Part shown: piece after piece, positions 9,697 through 20,200 of the stretch
Layout of the letters: every line of letters starts with the position of its first letter
Numbering within the stretch: the stretch's first letter is position 1
Source of the DNA: Toxorhynchites rutilus septentrionalis
Lineage: Eukaryota > Arthropoda > Insecta > Diptera > Culicidae
Direction: 5' to 3'
Assembly (NCBI RefSeq): GCF_029784135.1
Contig: NC_073746.1
Coordinates: forward strand, 57,696,097 to 57,760,096
Length of the DNA: 64,000 nucleotides
The notes under the pieces: generated by a model
What the model was told of the DNA's origin: nothing
Databases searched by the model: none
What the model saw: only the letters and a program-made list of their open reading frames with translations
Translations under genes and position numbers: made by a program

Positions 9697-10308
9697 GCGC
9701 TACACGATGCTACGAACACCCTCGGATGCTGGACGCTCGTGTAGTCGTGTAGTCGACTGACGAGCTACGAACCTCCAATGTCGAGTGTCGAATATTCGCG
9801 TTGGAAGGTAATCCGTTCGTTGTGGATTACCTTCCAACACGAGTGGCACGGGTCAAAGGATTTTAGTCATTCGTTGATTAGACACTCGACGACATTCGAT
9901 ACACCGCTACATGATTCGTCCGAATCTATCTTTGACAGATTGGTTTGTTTACAAGTTTTAAATGAAGGAACTATGAAATTGATTCATAAAATTCGAAATA
10001 TTCGGCAAAATATTGCAGTTTAATAATGTTGATTTCAAGCATTTTTAATTAACAGCCCGATATCAGTACAATTGCTACGACAGTAATTTCAATACACGCA
10101 TCGTCATCCAGTTTCCTAACGTTTTTGATGGTAAATAAAAATAATAAACATTCGATCCAAATACTCGCCGATTGCTTGGACCGATTGCATTGAATCCAAC
10201 ATTCACTTCACCGTGTAGCAGCACATTCGTCACAACATTTGTCGATTCATCGAGTCAAATGTTTGAGTCCAACATTCGAGTGAAACGTTGGACGAATCGT
10301 GAAGCGCC
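9697..10308. mobile_element. Candidate MITE with subterminal repeats
   Basis: GCGCTACACGATGCTACGAAC at the left resembles the complement of the right end (GCGCTTCACGATTCGTCCAAC), an imperfect inverted repeat of about 20 bp. Inside are several variants of CGATTCGTC, ACATTCGA and TCGAGTGTCGA in both orientations, a pattern usual for non-autonomous DNA elements. No clear target duplication was found, so the boundaries are approximate. Confidence 0.45.
9800..9838. repeat. Perfect hairpin, 15-bp stem and 9-bp loop
   Basis: GTTGGAAGGTAATCC (9800-9814) is exactly inverted at 9824-9838. It sits inside the candidate MITE at 9697-10308 and is flanked by further inverted TCGAGTGTCG / ACACTCGACG words. 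Confidence 0.9.
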
Positions 10309-11690
10309 CGCATAAGATGTTTCACATACATTAAAGCCCACCGAAGGAAAGCTACCATAATCAATCTGAAAGGTCGCATCCTAGGTAGGTATATTTTGAT
10401 TATATTGTGGAACGACAATTTGACAGAACTTCTTACATCGTAAGAATGATCTCCTGTCTCTCGCATGGAAACTCTAATGTTGAGAGTTGTATTGTTATAT
10501 TTTCCATTAACACCGAGTATCTTTATGAAAACATGTGTGAAGAAACACAGCATCTTTTCACGTTGCAGGGATAGCATCAATACAAGTTTTGGACGAGCTT
10601 ATTTTACATGCTCGAAATTTTTATTTCCTTTATCTAGAGGACAAAGAAGTCAGTAAGAAAGAAGCTTTTGCATAAACTAAATCCAAGTTGATGATTGAGA
10701 AATTGATCCGAATAAAAATTAAAATGCATCGTTCTGTACTAGTTTTTAGGTTTCCTTCACCGGAACTTTGAGCTGTGTTGGTAATTATTAATTTCTTATC
10801 TGTTCAATTTACGACACACCTCAGTCGTTGCAAAACTGAAGCAAAAATCACAAGCATTCGTCGGAAGATATCGACAAACTTTCATAAACTTGATTGTTCT
10901 AGCTAATTAAATGTTTTAAGAATTAAAAAATGTGGTTACAAGTCTACATTTAAAATTACTGGAAAATCAGAAAATACCAGTATTTTCCCGGTTTTTGAGT
11001 CGTCACCCTGCTTTAACCCTTCTATACTTGCGCATACGACCTCACAGACCGAGAATCAATAATTTTGTTTTGAGGAAGCTGAATAGCCATTCCCTATTGA
11101 AACTAAATAAAGTTGATGAAAAAATATTTTCTGAGGTTTTTTCATTCAATTATTTTGCCTCGTTCCTCATGCTAATTCATACTTTTTTGAGGTATCGAAA
11201 TATTCGATCCTGCTCGGGTTGCCTAAACATTATGTTTACTTTCAGATATTTCGATACACTTAGGTAAAACATTTCTTTCAAATATTGTAATGTTTAATGG
11301 ATTATTGGATATTGTTTCACAGTAATGTTCGAGTGTTGAGAAACGTGATTTTGATCTGTCGATTATTCAATAGTTGATTCGCCATTTTATGAAATACATA
11401 TAAATACTACACGAAGCTTCGAAGGATATCAATATATTTTTTTCAAGCATTGGAATGGGTAAAAATCATTTTAGATAGAACAAAGTGAATTTTATTGAAA
11501 TAAAGCGATTTTACAGGATCCAGTTTTCTTCCAGTTTTTTAAGGGCAATCTTTCAGTTTTTTTTAAATATATTATTGGCAACCCTGGGCGCACCTATGAC
11601 ACCAAAAATCTTGGCAATCAGTCATTTCAGTTTTGTTGTTGTATTAGTATGCAAAACTTTTGTTGGTGCTGGCGATTTGTTAATCTTAGG
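10309..11690. other. Unannotated AT-rich stretch
   Basis: Small unrelated frames lie on both strands near 10465, 10932 and 11485, with no domains. No element ends were recognised. The last one runs into the Tc3-like transposase start. Confidence 0.45.
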
Positions 11691-11696
11691 TGAAAA

Positions 11697-12907
11697 ATGC
11701 CGAAAAAAAAGATGTTTGAGTGAATCAGAACAAAGAGTTGTTCGTGAACTGAAGAATTCTGGTATGAGTAACCGGCTAATAGGAAGAAGAGTAAACAGGT
11801 CCGAAACATCGATTTGAAATGTGCTGAAAAAAGGTGAAAAATATGGCGTTCAGAAGAAAACTAAAAAGAATACCAAAATAAGCTATCGGCTACAGGAATC
11901 GATTTCTGGAGCTGGCCGGAACTGGAAAGTTCAATTAATCGGAAATTAAGTTTTGGACTTGGAACTTGGACTCTCGAATACCAATAAGCGCGTTGAACAG
12001 ATATTGCGGGGATTTGGTTACTTCAAGTACACCAAAAAGGCCAAGAAACCGAATCTTACTCCAGTAAATATTCAAGCTCGATGGAATTTCGCCAAAAAGC
12101 ATATTGCATGGCGAAATGAATGGGATAACGTTGTATCGGATGAAAAAAAGTTCAATTAAGATGGCCCTGATTGTTGTGCATACTACTGGAATGATTTGAG
12201 GAGGGAACCCTAGGTCATGCTGAGACTAAACTTTTGAGGCGAAACACTCGGGATTTGGGGCGGTTTTTCACGTCACGTAAAAACCCCCTTGTAAGAAATT
12301 GTAAGAATTTGGTAATTTATTTTTTAATGTCATAAACGATCGAAAGAAGGACAGGAGGAAAACATTACACGATAAACGCGAGCCGATTGTACGATCCACA
12401 TTCACTCGACACTTCTTTTTACTCCAACCCTGTAAAGTGCCAATCCAGATTCGCAAGGTTGATTCTTTCGCATGAACCGAGTTTGCGTATTGGGCATCTT
12501 TTACACCCCTTGTTACAATTTCAACCAGGATGAACTCAGAAAAATACGTGGGATTACTGGAAGACGTTCTGGTACCATTTACCGAGGATTTTATGCCTGA
12601 AGACTTCACTTTTCTGCAAAACAATGTAGCCATGTCAGTTAGAGAAGCATGCAGTGGTTTTTGGAGCGATACATCAAGGGTTTGGATTGGTCAGCACGTA
12701 GTCCAGACCTAAATTCAATTGAGTAGCTTTGAAAAGTTCTTGCACGATGTGTGTACAGCGGTGGAAAGCAATACGGAACAGTTCGGGAATTAGAAGCTAC
12801 TATGCAAGAATCCTGGAGGTCCATCGCTGCTGCAGCGCTTGAAAATCCCGCTCATTCCATGCCGAACCGAATTTTCGGAACTATTCGCAAGAACGGAAAG
12901 CAAACTA
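11697..12907 (+). pseudogene. Tc3-like transposase pseudogene, interrupted by DD37E element
   Basis: The frame begins with ATG at 11697 and a shifted A run, then SESEQRVVRELKNSGMSN and IGRRVNRS (helix-turn-helix). It continues through several stops with VVSDEKKFN, DGPDCCAYYWNDLRREP (first catalytic Asp in SDEKKF), MNSEKYVGLL, and FLQNNVA where FQQDNA is expected (second Asp changed to Asn). The end reads DWSARSPDLNSIE, VYSGGKQYGTVRELEATMQ and MPNRIFGTIRKNGKQT. About 230 bp around 12295-12525 does not match the family. The C-terminal codons are split by the DD37E insertion at 12906-12907, and the final TKY is restored across it at 14208. It is inactive. Confidence 0.88.
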
Positions 12908-14207
12908 AAGGGTGTGTCACATCAAATTGCATCACGGAAAAAACGCTGTAGAAATTCGCCCAGTAGACCGATCCTTTTGAAATTTTTAGACAGTAAAATA
13001 AAAACTATTAAACAACTTTTGGCATTTTCTTTTTATTCATACTTCGAGCCCAAGCCCGTATGCTCGCACCTTCCTCTTTACCCCGTCCATAAGGTTCTGT
13101 ACAACGTCAGGTTGTAGTTTTTTTTGAACAGAAATCCATTTTCTCTTGAAGTCCGCCTCCGATTTGACAACTTTTGGGTTCTGCCGGAGGGCCTGCTTCA
13201 TAATCGCCCAATATTTCTCTATTGGGCGAAGATCCGGCGCGTTGGGCGGGTTCATTTCCTTTGGCACGAAGGTGACCCCGTTGGCTTCGTACCACTCCAA
13301 CACGTCATTTGAATAGTGGCACGAAGCGAGATCCGGCCAGAAGATGGTCGGGCCCTCGTGCTGCTTCAATAGTGGTAGTAAGCGCTTCTGTAGGCACTCC
13401 TTAAGGTAAACCTGCCCGTTTACCGTGCCGGTCATCACGAAGGGGGCGCTCCGCTTTCCGATCCGCTTGCCATCGCTTGCCACACCATGTACTTTTTGGC
13501 AAACTTGGATAGTTTCTGCTTGCGAATCTCCTCCGGAACGCTGAATTTGTCCTCTGCGGAGAAGAACAACAGGCCCGGCAGCTGACGAAAGCCCGCTTTG
13601 ACGTAGGTTTCTTCGTCCATTAGCAGGCAATGCGGCTTCGTCAGCATTTCGGTGTACAGCTTCCGGGCTCGCGTCTTCCCCACCATGTTTTGCCTTTCGT
13701 CGCGGTTAGGAGCCTTCTGAACCTTGTATGTACGCAGGCCCTCCCGCTGCTTGGTCCGCTGGACGAATGAACTTGACAAATTCAGCTTATTGGCGACATC
13801 CCGGACCGAACTTCTCGGATCACGTCTAAACTGCTTAACTACACGCTTGTGATCTTTTTCACTGACGGAGCATCCATTTTTGCCGTTCTTCACCTTCCGG
13901 TCGATGGTTAGGTTCTCGAAGTATCGTTTTAGTACTCTGCTGACCGTGGATTGGACGATTCCCAGCATCTTACCGATGTCCCGATGTGACAACTCCGGAT
14001 TCTCGAAATGAGTGTACAAGATTAATTCACGACGCTCTTTTTCGTTCAACGACATTTTTCCAAATTTACGAAAAATTGACAGTGAAGCATGGCCAACGTG
14101 ATCTATACACTCTTATCTGATTATAAGCGATAGCTGAAGATATAATTCCTAAAAATTAAATTTCTACAGCGTTTTTTCCGTGATGCAATTTGATGTGACA
14201 CACCCTT
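12908..14207 (-). mobile_element. DD37E IS630-Tc1-mariner element, copy 1, 1300 bp
   Basis: Perfect 49-bp inverted ends begin AAGGGTGTGTCACATCAAAT on each side. TA duplications lie at 12906-12907 and 14208-14209. Removing the element and one TA rejoins the reading frame of the Tc3-like transposase, which proves the boundaries. It has the same length as the copy at 61597-62896. Confidence 0.96.
13037..14055 (-). pseudogene. DD37E transposase, one frameshift
   Basis: The ATG is at 14055-14053. The N-terminal half has two helix-turn-helix regions (LSHRDIGKMLGIVQSTVSRV and SSVRDVANKLNLSSSFVQR). The catalytic part has LLMDEETYVKAGF (first Asp), IFWPDLASCHYS (second Asp) and PDLRPIEKYWAIMK (Glu); 37 residues separate the last two, the DD37E signature described in mosquitoes. 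An extra two bases near 13450-13470, where GCAAGCG is repeated relative to the other copy, shift the frame. Without them the frame would be about 338 codons and end at 13037. The rest is open, so this copy is one indel from a full frame. Confidence 0.93.
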
Positions 14208-14255
14208 TAAATATTATCTATTGTTTTCCCTTAAAATGTTAACTGAATCATTGTT

Positions 14256-14756
14256 GTTGGGGGTCTCCATAGCCACATCGGTTGCGCGTTCGCTTAGTAA
14301 GCGATCTATCGTGAGTTCAAAAATCAGGGCCCTCATTGACCATCTTTGTGTTGTTACAGAATAACTACGTCCATGCAACAATCATCACCTATGGAGATCG
14401 ATCCACGGTCGAAATAAGATCGATTCATCCATACAACTGCTCTGCTCTGCAAGACACATCGGGCTGCTGTTCTATAAATAACTCAACAATAATCAATCAA
14501 CTGTCTCCGCTGTCCGGTCTAACTGGATAATAGAAGAACAGAAGGAAAACTTCTACGCCTAAATGGCTACTATGTAACTGTGTACCTTATGCAATGGCAT
14601 ACAAGGGAATACTCTAACGCCGGAGAATAGCAACTGTGTAATGTGCTAATTATAGATATGATAAACATGTGACATGTACACGATTAAAATTCGGTTCTGT
14701 TACAGTTGAAATGCTAATGAGCTTAAAACAAACAAAAGGGATAAAAAAAATAAATA
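14256..14756 (+). mobile_element. tRNA-derived SINE, family B copy 1
   Basis: The tRNA-like head starts near 14261 (GGGTCTCC) with an A-box-like TAGCCACATCGG and a B-box-like GAGTTCAAAAATC. The body is about 400 bp and ends in an A/T tail (ATAAAAAAAATAAATAA). AATCATTGTT is duplicated at 14246-14255 and 14757-14766 as the target site. The copy at 49225 is about 90% similar by eye. A 60-codon open frame is retained in both copies, but SINEs do not encode protein. Confidence 0.85.
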
Positions 14757-14889
14757 AATCATTGTTATCATTAATAACTAAAGTACGTTTAAACGAATTT
14801 CCTCTCTCAGCCAAATAACAACTTAGAATTGAAAGCAATACTGTAATAAATACATATCTTTATTTTGAAGAGTTCAACATTGCATCACT

Positions 14890-15190
14890 ACATTTTAGAA
14901 ACTGTTGAATTTAAAGGTTTTCTGATAAAAATATACAAACAAATATCGAGAGAGGGTCTTTTTGGATACAAATGTTTTGAACATCAAATTCGATTTTTAG
15001 GTAATATTTTTTAACAGTGTATTTGAATTATTATTTTTCCTGAGTAGTTCAATAATTTTCTAGCAATTCTGCCGTACGTGCCTTATAAAAAATCATTCGT
15101 AATCAAAATTGGTCATATGATAACGTAATTACATAATTGCAGTAAAAACATTTTGGATAGTTGCCATCTATGTTTTAAGATGTTTTAGAT
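14890..15190. repeat. Arm of AT-rich palindromic repeat, family P2
   Basis: It resembles the right arm of the palindrome at 41675-42888 and the stretch 58500-58815. Shared words are TTTTTAACAGT, ATTTTTCCTGAGTAGTTC versus ATTTTTCCTAAATGGTTC, and TTATAAAAAATCATTCGT. The second arm is absent here. Confidence 0.6.
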
Positions 15191-15205
15191 GTTTGTATCT
15201 TTAAG

Positions 15206-16060
15206 ACTTCTTATTTTTATGTTATCAAAAATAGGGCGACCAAAAATGTCGATGAACTAAAAAATCTAACTTTTTTATCTTTATAGATAAAGGTAAATAT
15301 AGTTCGACAATGTTGTTGTTCCAGTTATTTGAGACATCTTTGCAGAACAATATTTTTCCTATCTCTTGAAATAACCGATATAGCGCCTTTTTTCTAAGTT
15401 GATGAAAGAAAACCGTTTTTATGTTTCAATCTGTCTTCGAAAGGCTTTTAGAGCACTAATACAAAAATTTGGGGTGCTGAACTTGTCAATATATCAACTT
15501 TACTCATAGTTATTGATATTTCTTCTCAAAAAAATACGCTCTCTTCAATTTATGTCATTCTTTCTGGAGCAAATATAAACAAAGTTTATTGGTGGCATTT
15601 GAAAGAGCATGTTTGACTCTGCATGATATGTGATTTTCAAAACTATGTTATTATCTTTGTTTGAGTAAATTAAGGTTGAAATCATGAGTTTTTGGGTAAA
15701 AAACCATCAATAACTTTGAGTAGCATTAAGATTATGACAAGTTCTGCATCGCAAAATGTTGATCTTTATAAGCTCTAAAAGTCGTACGAAGACAGTTTTG
15801 ATGTGGAGTATTAAGTATAAAAGTTAGAGCAAAAAAAAAACGTTTTTTCATGGTCACCCTTATGCAGCTTAGAAAAATAGCGCTAAATCGATTATATTGA
15901 AAGAGAGAAAAATGCTTTGTTCCACAAAGTTATTTAAAATAACTAGGCCTACAACATTGTTCAACTATATTTATCTCTATCTATAAAGATAAGAAAGTTA
16001 GATTTTTTATTTCATCGACAACTTTGGTCACCCTATTTTTGATAACATAAAAATAAGCGC
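15206..16060. repeat. Long AT-rich palindrome, family P1, copy 1
   Basis: The left part (TTATGTTATCAAAAATAGGG, then TCTAACTTTTTTATC and CGATATAGCGCC) is inverted in the right part (to ATAACATAAAAATAA near 16055), with the centre around 15600-15650. The arms are several hundred bases and diverged. The family recurs at 56271-58225 with its outer ends preserved. It is non-coding; a transcript would fold into a long hairpin. Confidence 0.8.
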
Positions 16061-16460
16061 TCTATCATATGTAACAACTTTGTTTTGTTATATTAAAAAT
16101 TCTACATCAAAATTGTCTTCATATGACTTTTAGAGCTTATCAATACCAACATTTTGCGATGCGGAATTTGTCAATATCTTAATCCTGCTCAATGTTATTG
16201 ATGAGGTTTCACCCAAAAACTCATGATTTAAATTTTAATTTACTCAAACACAAAAAATAATAAAGCTTTGAAAATCACATATTATCAAGAGTGAAATTTA
16301 TTCTTTAAAATTTCGTCAACAATTTTTTTTTATGTTTGCCACAGAAAGAATGACAAACATATGAAAAAATAACATACATTGCAGTATGGAGCAAAAATCG
16401 TTCGGTTGAGCCTCATACAGGAAAATAACAACCGGGAAAATTGAGTGTTCGAAAAATCGA
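16061..16460. repeat. Further P1-related fragment
   Basis: The words ATTCTACATCAAAATTGTC, GACTTTTAGAGCTT and CAAAAACTCATGATT repeat those inside the palindrome just upstream, in inverted order. It is probably a partial or rearranged copy. No gene. Confidence 0.6.
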
Positions 16461-16475
16461 ACGTTGGCCATAACG

Positions 16476-16756
16476 GTGCTTGGTTAGGTGCACCCGTGGC
16501 CGAGTGGTTAGCGTCTCACATTATCATGCCGGGTGTTCGGGTTCGATTCCCGTTCTGGCCGGGGGATTTTTTCGTCAAAAAAATTTCCTTCGACTTGCAC
16601 TGTGATCACGCGTATTCTAGAGGTTGCCCCTCGGAATACATTCAAGGCGTGTTATTTGGCTTAGATAATCCCAACTAAGTATTAATAAATGACGCTAGTT
16701 AATGCATACGTTGAGACGACAAAAGTTCCACAGGGAACGTTAACGCCATTCAAGAA
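16476..16756 (+). mobile_element. tRNA-derived SINE, family A copy 2
   Basis: It has the same family as 1039-1314, in plus orientation. The A box TGGCCGAGTGG is at 16497-16507 and the B box GGTTCGATTCC at 16540-16550. The body ends near CGCCATTCAAGAA. GGCCATAACG is duplicated at 16466-16475 and 16757-16766. About 12 extra bases (GTGCTTGGTTAG) lie between the left duplication and the usual family start at 16488. Confidence 0.88.
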
Positions 16757-16956
16757 GGCCATAACGAACATTTTTTTCTGATCAATTAATACCAACACAT
16801 CTAACCTCTGCAGCGCGTTTTGGTTCATTTACTTTGAAAGACGGAAGTTTTTTCATTTATTTTGCATTCTCATTTGTGAATGTTTGCAAATATCAATTAA
16901 TTCAGTAAATATTATTGAAAATCTGTATGATTTTTTGTCCGTAATAACCTTAGGTA

Positions 16957-17181
16957 ATGGTGGCCCGTAGAATTTCGTGTGTAGAGGAGCTGGAGGAAAT
17001 GATCAATACGTATAACGAGGATTTTATTGAGATTGCTGTTGTGAATATACTTTCGCCGGACCGGATAACAACCACCCAATCCTCGATTCCATTGTTTTTT
17101 CGCATCATTTTGGTACTTTGCAGGTATTGGAAAATGTTTTTTTTTTCGGCAAATGGATACTTAGAAAGAAATAATTCCTAA
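16957..17181 (+). CDS. Unrecognised short reading frame
   Basis: The 74-codon frame begins MVARRISCVEELEEMINTYN and continues DFIEIAVVNILSPDR. This part has protein-like composition, unlike most short frames here; the remainder is low-quality. GTATTGG after TTTGCAG near 17124 could be a splice donor. No family recognised. It may be a fragment of an older element; low confidence that it is expressed. Confidence 0.2.
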   Translation: MVARRISCVEELEEMINTYNEDFIEIAVVNILSPDRITTTQSSIPLFFRIILVLCRYWKMFFFSANGYLERNNS

Positions 17182-17278
17182 GCATAGACATTTGTCCACG
17201 GCCAACAATAAAAACGACAGCACATGCCTGCCAGTAATAAGTTGAAATTACATTAAATAAGAAATGTCACATCTCATC

Positions 17279-19074
17279 TTATAAGCCCCCTCTTGTACAG
17301 TTTTTACGTCAATGATATAGATGATTGTCTAACTAGAGACTGCACGCTGAGACAACTTGTAGACGATGGAGTTATTTCCATCACGGGTACTAATCCCGTC
17401 GTTCTGCAAAAGTCGTTGCAAGGTACCCTGAACAATCTGTTCACGTGGGCCCTAAAGCTGGGTATCGAATTCTCTACGGAGAAAACTGAAATGGTCGTTT
17501 TTTCTAGGAAGCACGAAACCGCCCAATTCCAGCTTCACCTATCCGGCAAAACGATCCAACACTCGATGTTTTTCAAATACCTGGGTGTATATTTTGATTC
17601 TAAGTGTACCTGGGGGAGACACATTGCGTATTTGAAACAGAAATGCCAGCAAAGAATCAATTTTCTCCAAACAATAACCGGAACATGGTGGGGTGCCCAT
17701 CCAGGAGACCTCATTCAGTTATACAAAACAACGATATTATCAGTGTTAAAATATGGCAGTTTTTGCTTCCGATCAGCTGCCAGGATTCATATTCTCAAGC
17801 TGGAGAGGATACAATATCGTTGCTTGCGTATAGCCATGGGGTGTTTGCATTCGACACATACGATGAGTCTCGAAGTTTTGGCAGGAGTACCCCCGCTTAC
17901 TCTTCGGTTCACAGAATTATCCTATAGATTTCTCATCCGTTACAAGATCATGAATCCATTGGTAATTGATAACTTCGAAAATCTACTCCAACTGATTCCT
18001 CAGTCAAGTTTTATGTCTTTATACCATGAATACCTTACCCACGACGTGCACCCTTCACCAGGCATCTCCAACCAAGTTTGCTTCCCATACTTTTGCAATT
18101 CCTCTGTCATTTTTTATCTGTCCATGCGACAAAAAATCCATGGAATCCCAGATCATCTACGCTCATATTCTATTCCGCCGATATTTTCGGCAGAATATGG
18201 GGGCATAGTTAGATCTGATAAAATGTTCTTTACTGACGGTTCATTCATAAACGGGTCCACTGGCTTCGGCATCTTCAATGAAAATTCCAGTGCCTCTTTC
18301 AAACTCAAAGATCCTTGTTCCGTGTATGTCGCTGAACTGGGTGCGATATACTACGCACTGGGGATCATTGAAACATTGCCCATCGACCACTATTTTATTT
18401 TTTCAGACAGTCTCAGCTCAATAGAGGCAATCCGCTCAATGAAAGTTGATAAATGCTCATCTCATTTCCTAACAAGAATAAGACAACTATTGAGTGTTTT
18501 GGTCGAAAAATTATTCAAGATTACCTTAGCATGGGTTCCCTCTCATTGCTTGATTCCGGGGAATGAGAAAGCGGACTCGCTAGCTAAGGTGGGCGCTTTA
18601 GAAGGCACACTTTTTGAAAGGCAAATTGCTTATAATGAATTTTTCCACATTCCTCGTCAGTATACGCTCGTAAGTTGGCAGCGCATGTGGAGTGGAGATG
18701 AGTTCAGTCGTTGGTTACACACGATTATCCCTAAGGTCTCGACGAGTGCATGGTTCAAGGGATTGAATGTAGGTCGTGATTTCATTCGCGTGATATCTCG
18801 GCTTATGTCCAATCACTACAACCTAAACGCGCATCTCTATCGCATTGGGCTCGCAGCAAACAATCTTTGTGATTGTGGCGAAGGCTACCACGACATCGAG
18901 CATGTTGTCTGGTCGTGTATCCGGTTCCATACTGCTCGCTCTCAGCTCTCTAGAGCACTGAGAGCAAAAGGCAGACAATCGGAGATCCCCGTCCGGGATA
19001 TCTTAGGTAGCCGTGATCCTGATCTTCTGCTTCATCTATACCTGTTCCTCAGAAACGCCGATGTCAACGTTTAA
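17279..19074 (+). pseudogene. 5'-truncated non-LTR retrotransposon ORF2 (RT-RNase H)
   Basis: About 598 codons are open to TAA at 19072-19074. The frame enters abruptly inside reverse transcriptase (SPLLYSFYVNDIDDCL). LVDDGVISI stands where the catalytic box is Y/F-A-D-D. The thumb and linker follow, including FKYLGVYFD and IQYRCLRIAMGCLHST. RNase H then has its acidic set: FFTDGSF (about residue 313), YVAELGAIYYAL, FSDSLSSIEA and WVPSHCLIPGNEKADSLAK. The C terminus has a C-x-C-x8-H-x4-C knuckle (CDCGEGYHDIEHVVWSC). RNase H points to the I or LOA group rather than Jockey; this is inference. The endonuclease and most fingers/palm are missing, as usual for 5' truncation during target-primed reverse transcription. 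A related copy is at 56703. Confidence 0.92.
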
Positions 19075-19510
19075 TGATGTTTCCTTCGTTGTGTCCCCGT
19101 TTTATATCCCTCCTATCCGATCGATAAACTTTTACTTAGTCGCGGCAATACATACACACACTCTTTACAGATACACGGGCCAAAGGTTGTGCAGTCCACT
19201 GATGATTCAACAAGAGCCAAAGGTTGTACCGCTCATGACAACTCTACATGAACTGATGATTGCGCCGGTTAGTGACCATTCTATCCTGGATTCCTTGAGT
19301 CGAGAAAGACGCACCACGCTAGATATGAGGTACAGACTAGGGGGGCGTTGCTGATTAAGGGTCAGCTGCATCCCAATAGGAAGTATCCCGTGTCGGGCAC
19401 ACGTACAGAGCATTGGAGACATTTCATCTTAGGTGGATTAACTTAGGTTTATACTTAGAGACCTCTATCCTCCTGTGCTTGTTCGTTCGTGAATATAAAA
19501 TTGATGCATT
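19075..19510 (+). other. Probable 3' UTR of the LINE
   Basis: The sequence after the stop has moderate GC content. It contains two copies of GCCAAAGGTTGT (near 19177 and 19214) about 35 bases apart. A clear poly(A) tail or target duplication was not found, so the 3' boundary is approximate. Confidence 0.4.
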
Positions 19511-20200
19511 TGTGAATACCGTATATTTTGCTAATTGAACTGATTTTCAGTTCGCGGTATATTTGTGCTTGCAAAAAAAAAGTGCGGGTTTCGGCCAATG
19601 TTCGATTTTTCGAACAGTCATTTCCCAGAATATGGAAAATGGGAAAAAATTATTCTTGAACATTGGGGTTTCTTTAACATCAATAATCCAAATTACACCA
19701 ATGGCTTTCGTCAAAAAAAATATTTTTACAGCTTGGTGGTTAATGGGTTAAAAATAGTTTTGAATTTCACCCAAAAATAATTACTTTTTCCCCAAACTTA
19801 AATTCTTCTATTCAGGAAGGCGGGGTAAGATGTAAACGTGGCTTAAGTTAGATTGAATATCTCGCTCCTAGTACATCGGACCAGTGCGAAATAAGGCCTC
19901 AGGCCCGAAGGATGCATATTTTTCGGTGGAAATGAAAAAAAAACTTTCTTTTTACAAATTTTGTTACTTCCATTCTTTTTACAAATGGACATGTGGAGAT
20001 GAAACATCATTAGTCAGGTAAATTAACCTGCGTTCCACTTAACTCTTTCGTCACCATGCATTTTTTTATCCATTCGCCAAATAGATCGACCGAACCGAGT
20101 TAATTGACATCATTTGTGGGTGACGTAGAACACGTTAATTATGCCGGTATATGGCCAAATATATGTGTTCCCATAGTATCTGTGGAATAAAAAATTCAAA
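19511..20200. other. Unannotated stretch
   Basis: AT-rich with two overlapping short frames near 19563. No domains, element ends or RNA genes were recognised. Confidence 0.45.

Noticed and set aside
14336..14530. 64-65 codon frame conserved between 14336 and 49304
   Set aside because: Both lie within copies of SINE family B; the similarity is that of the repeat as a whole and SINEs are non-coding.
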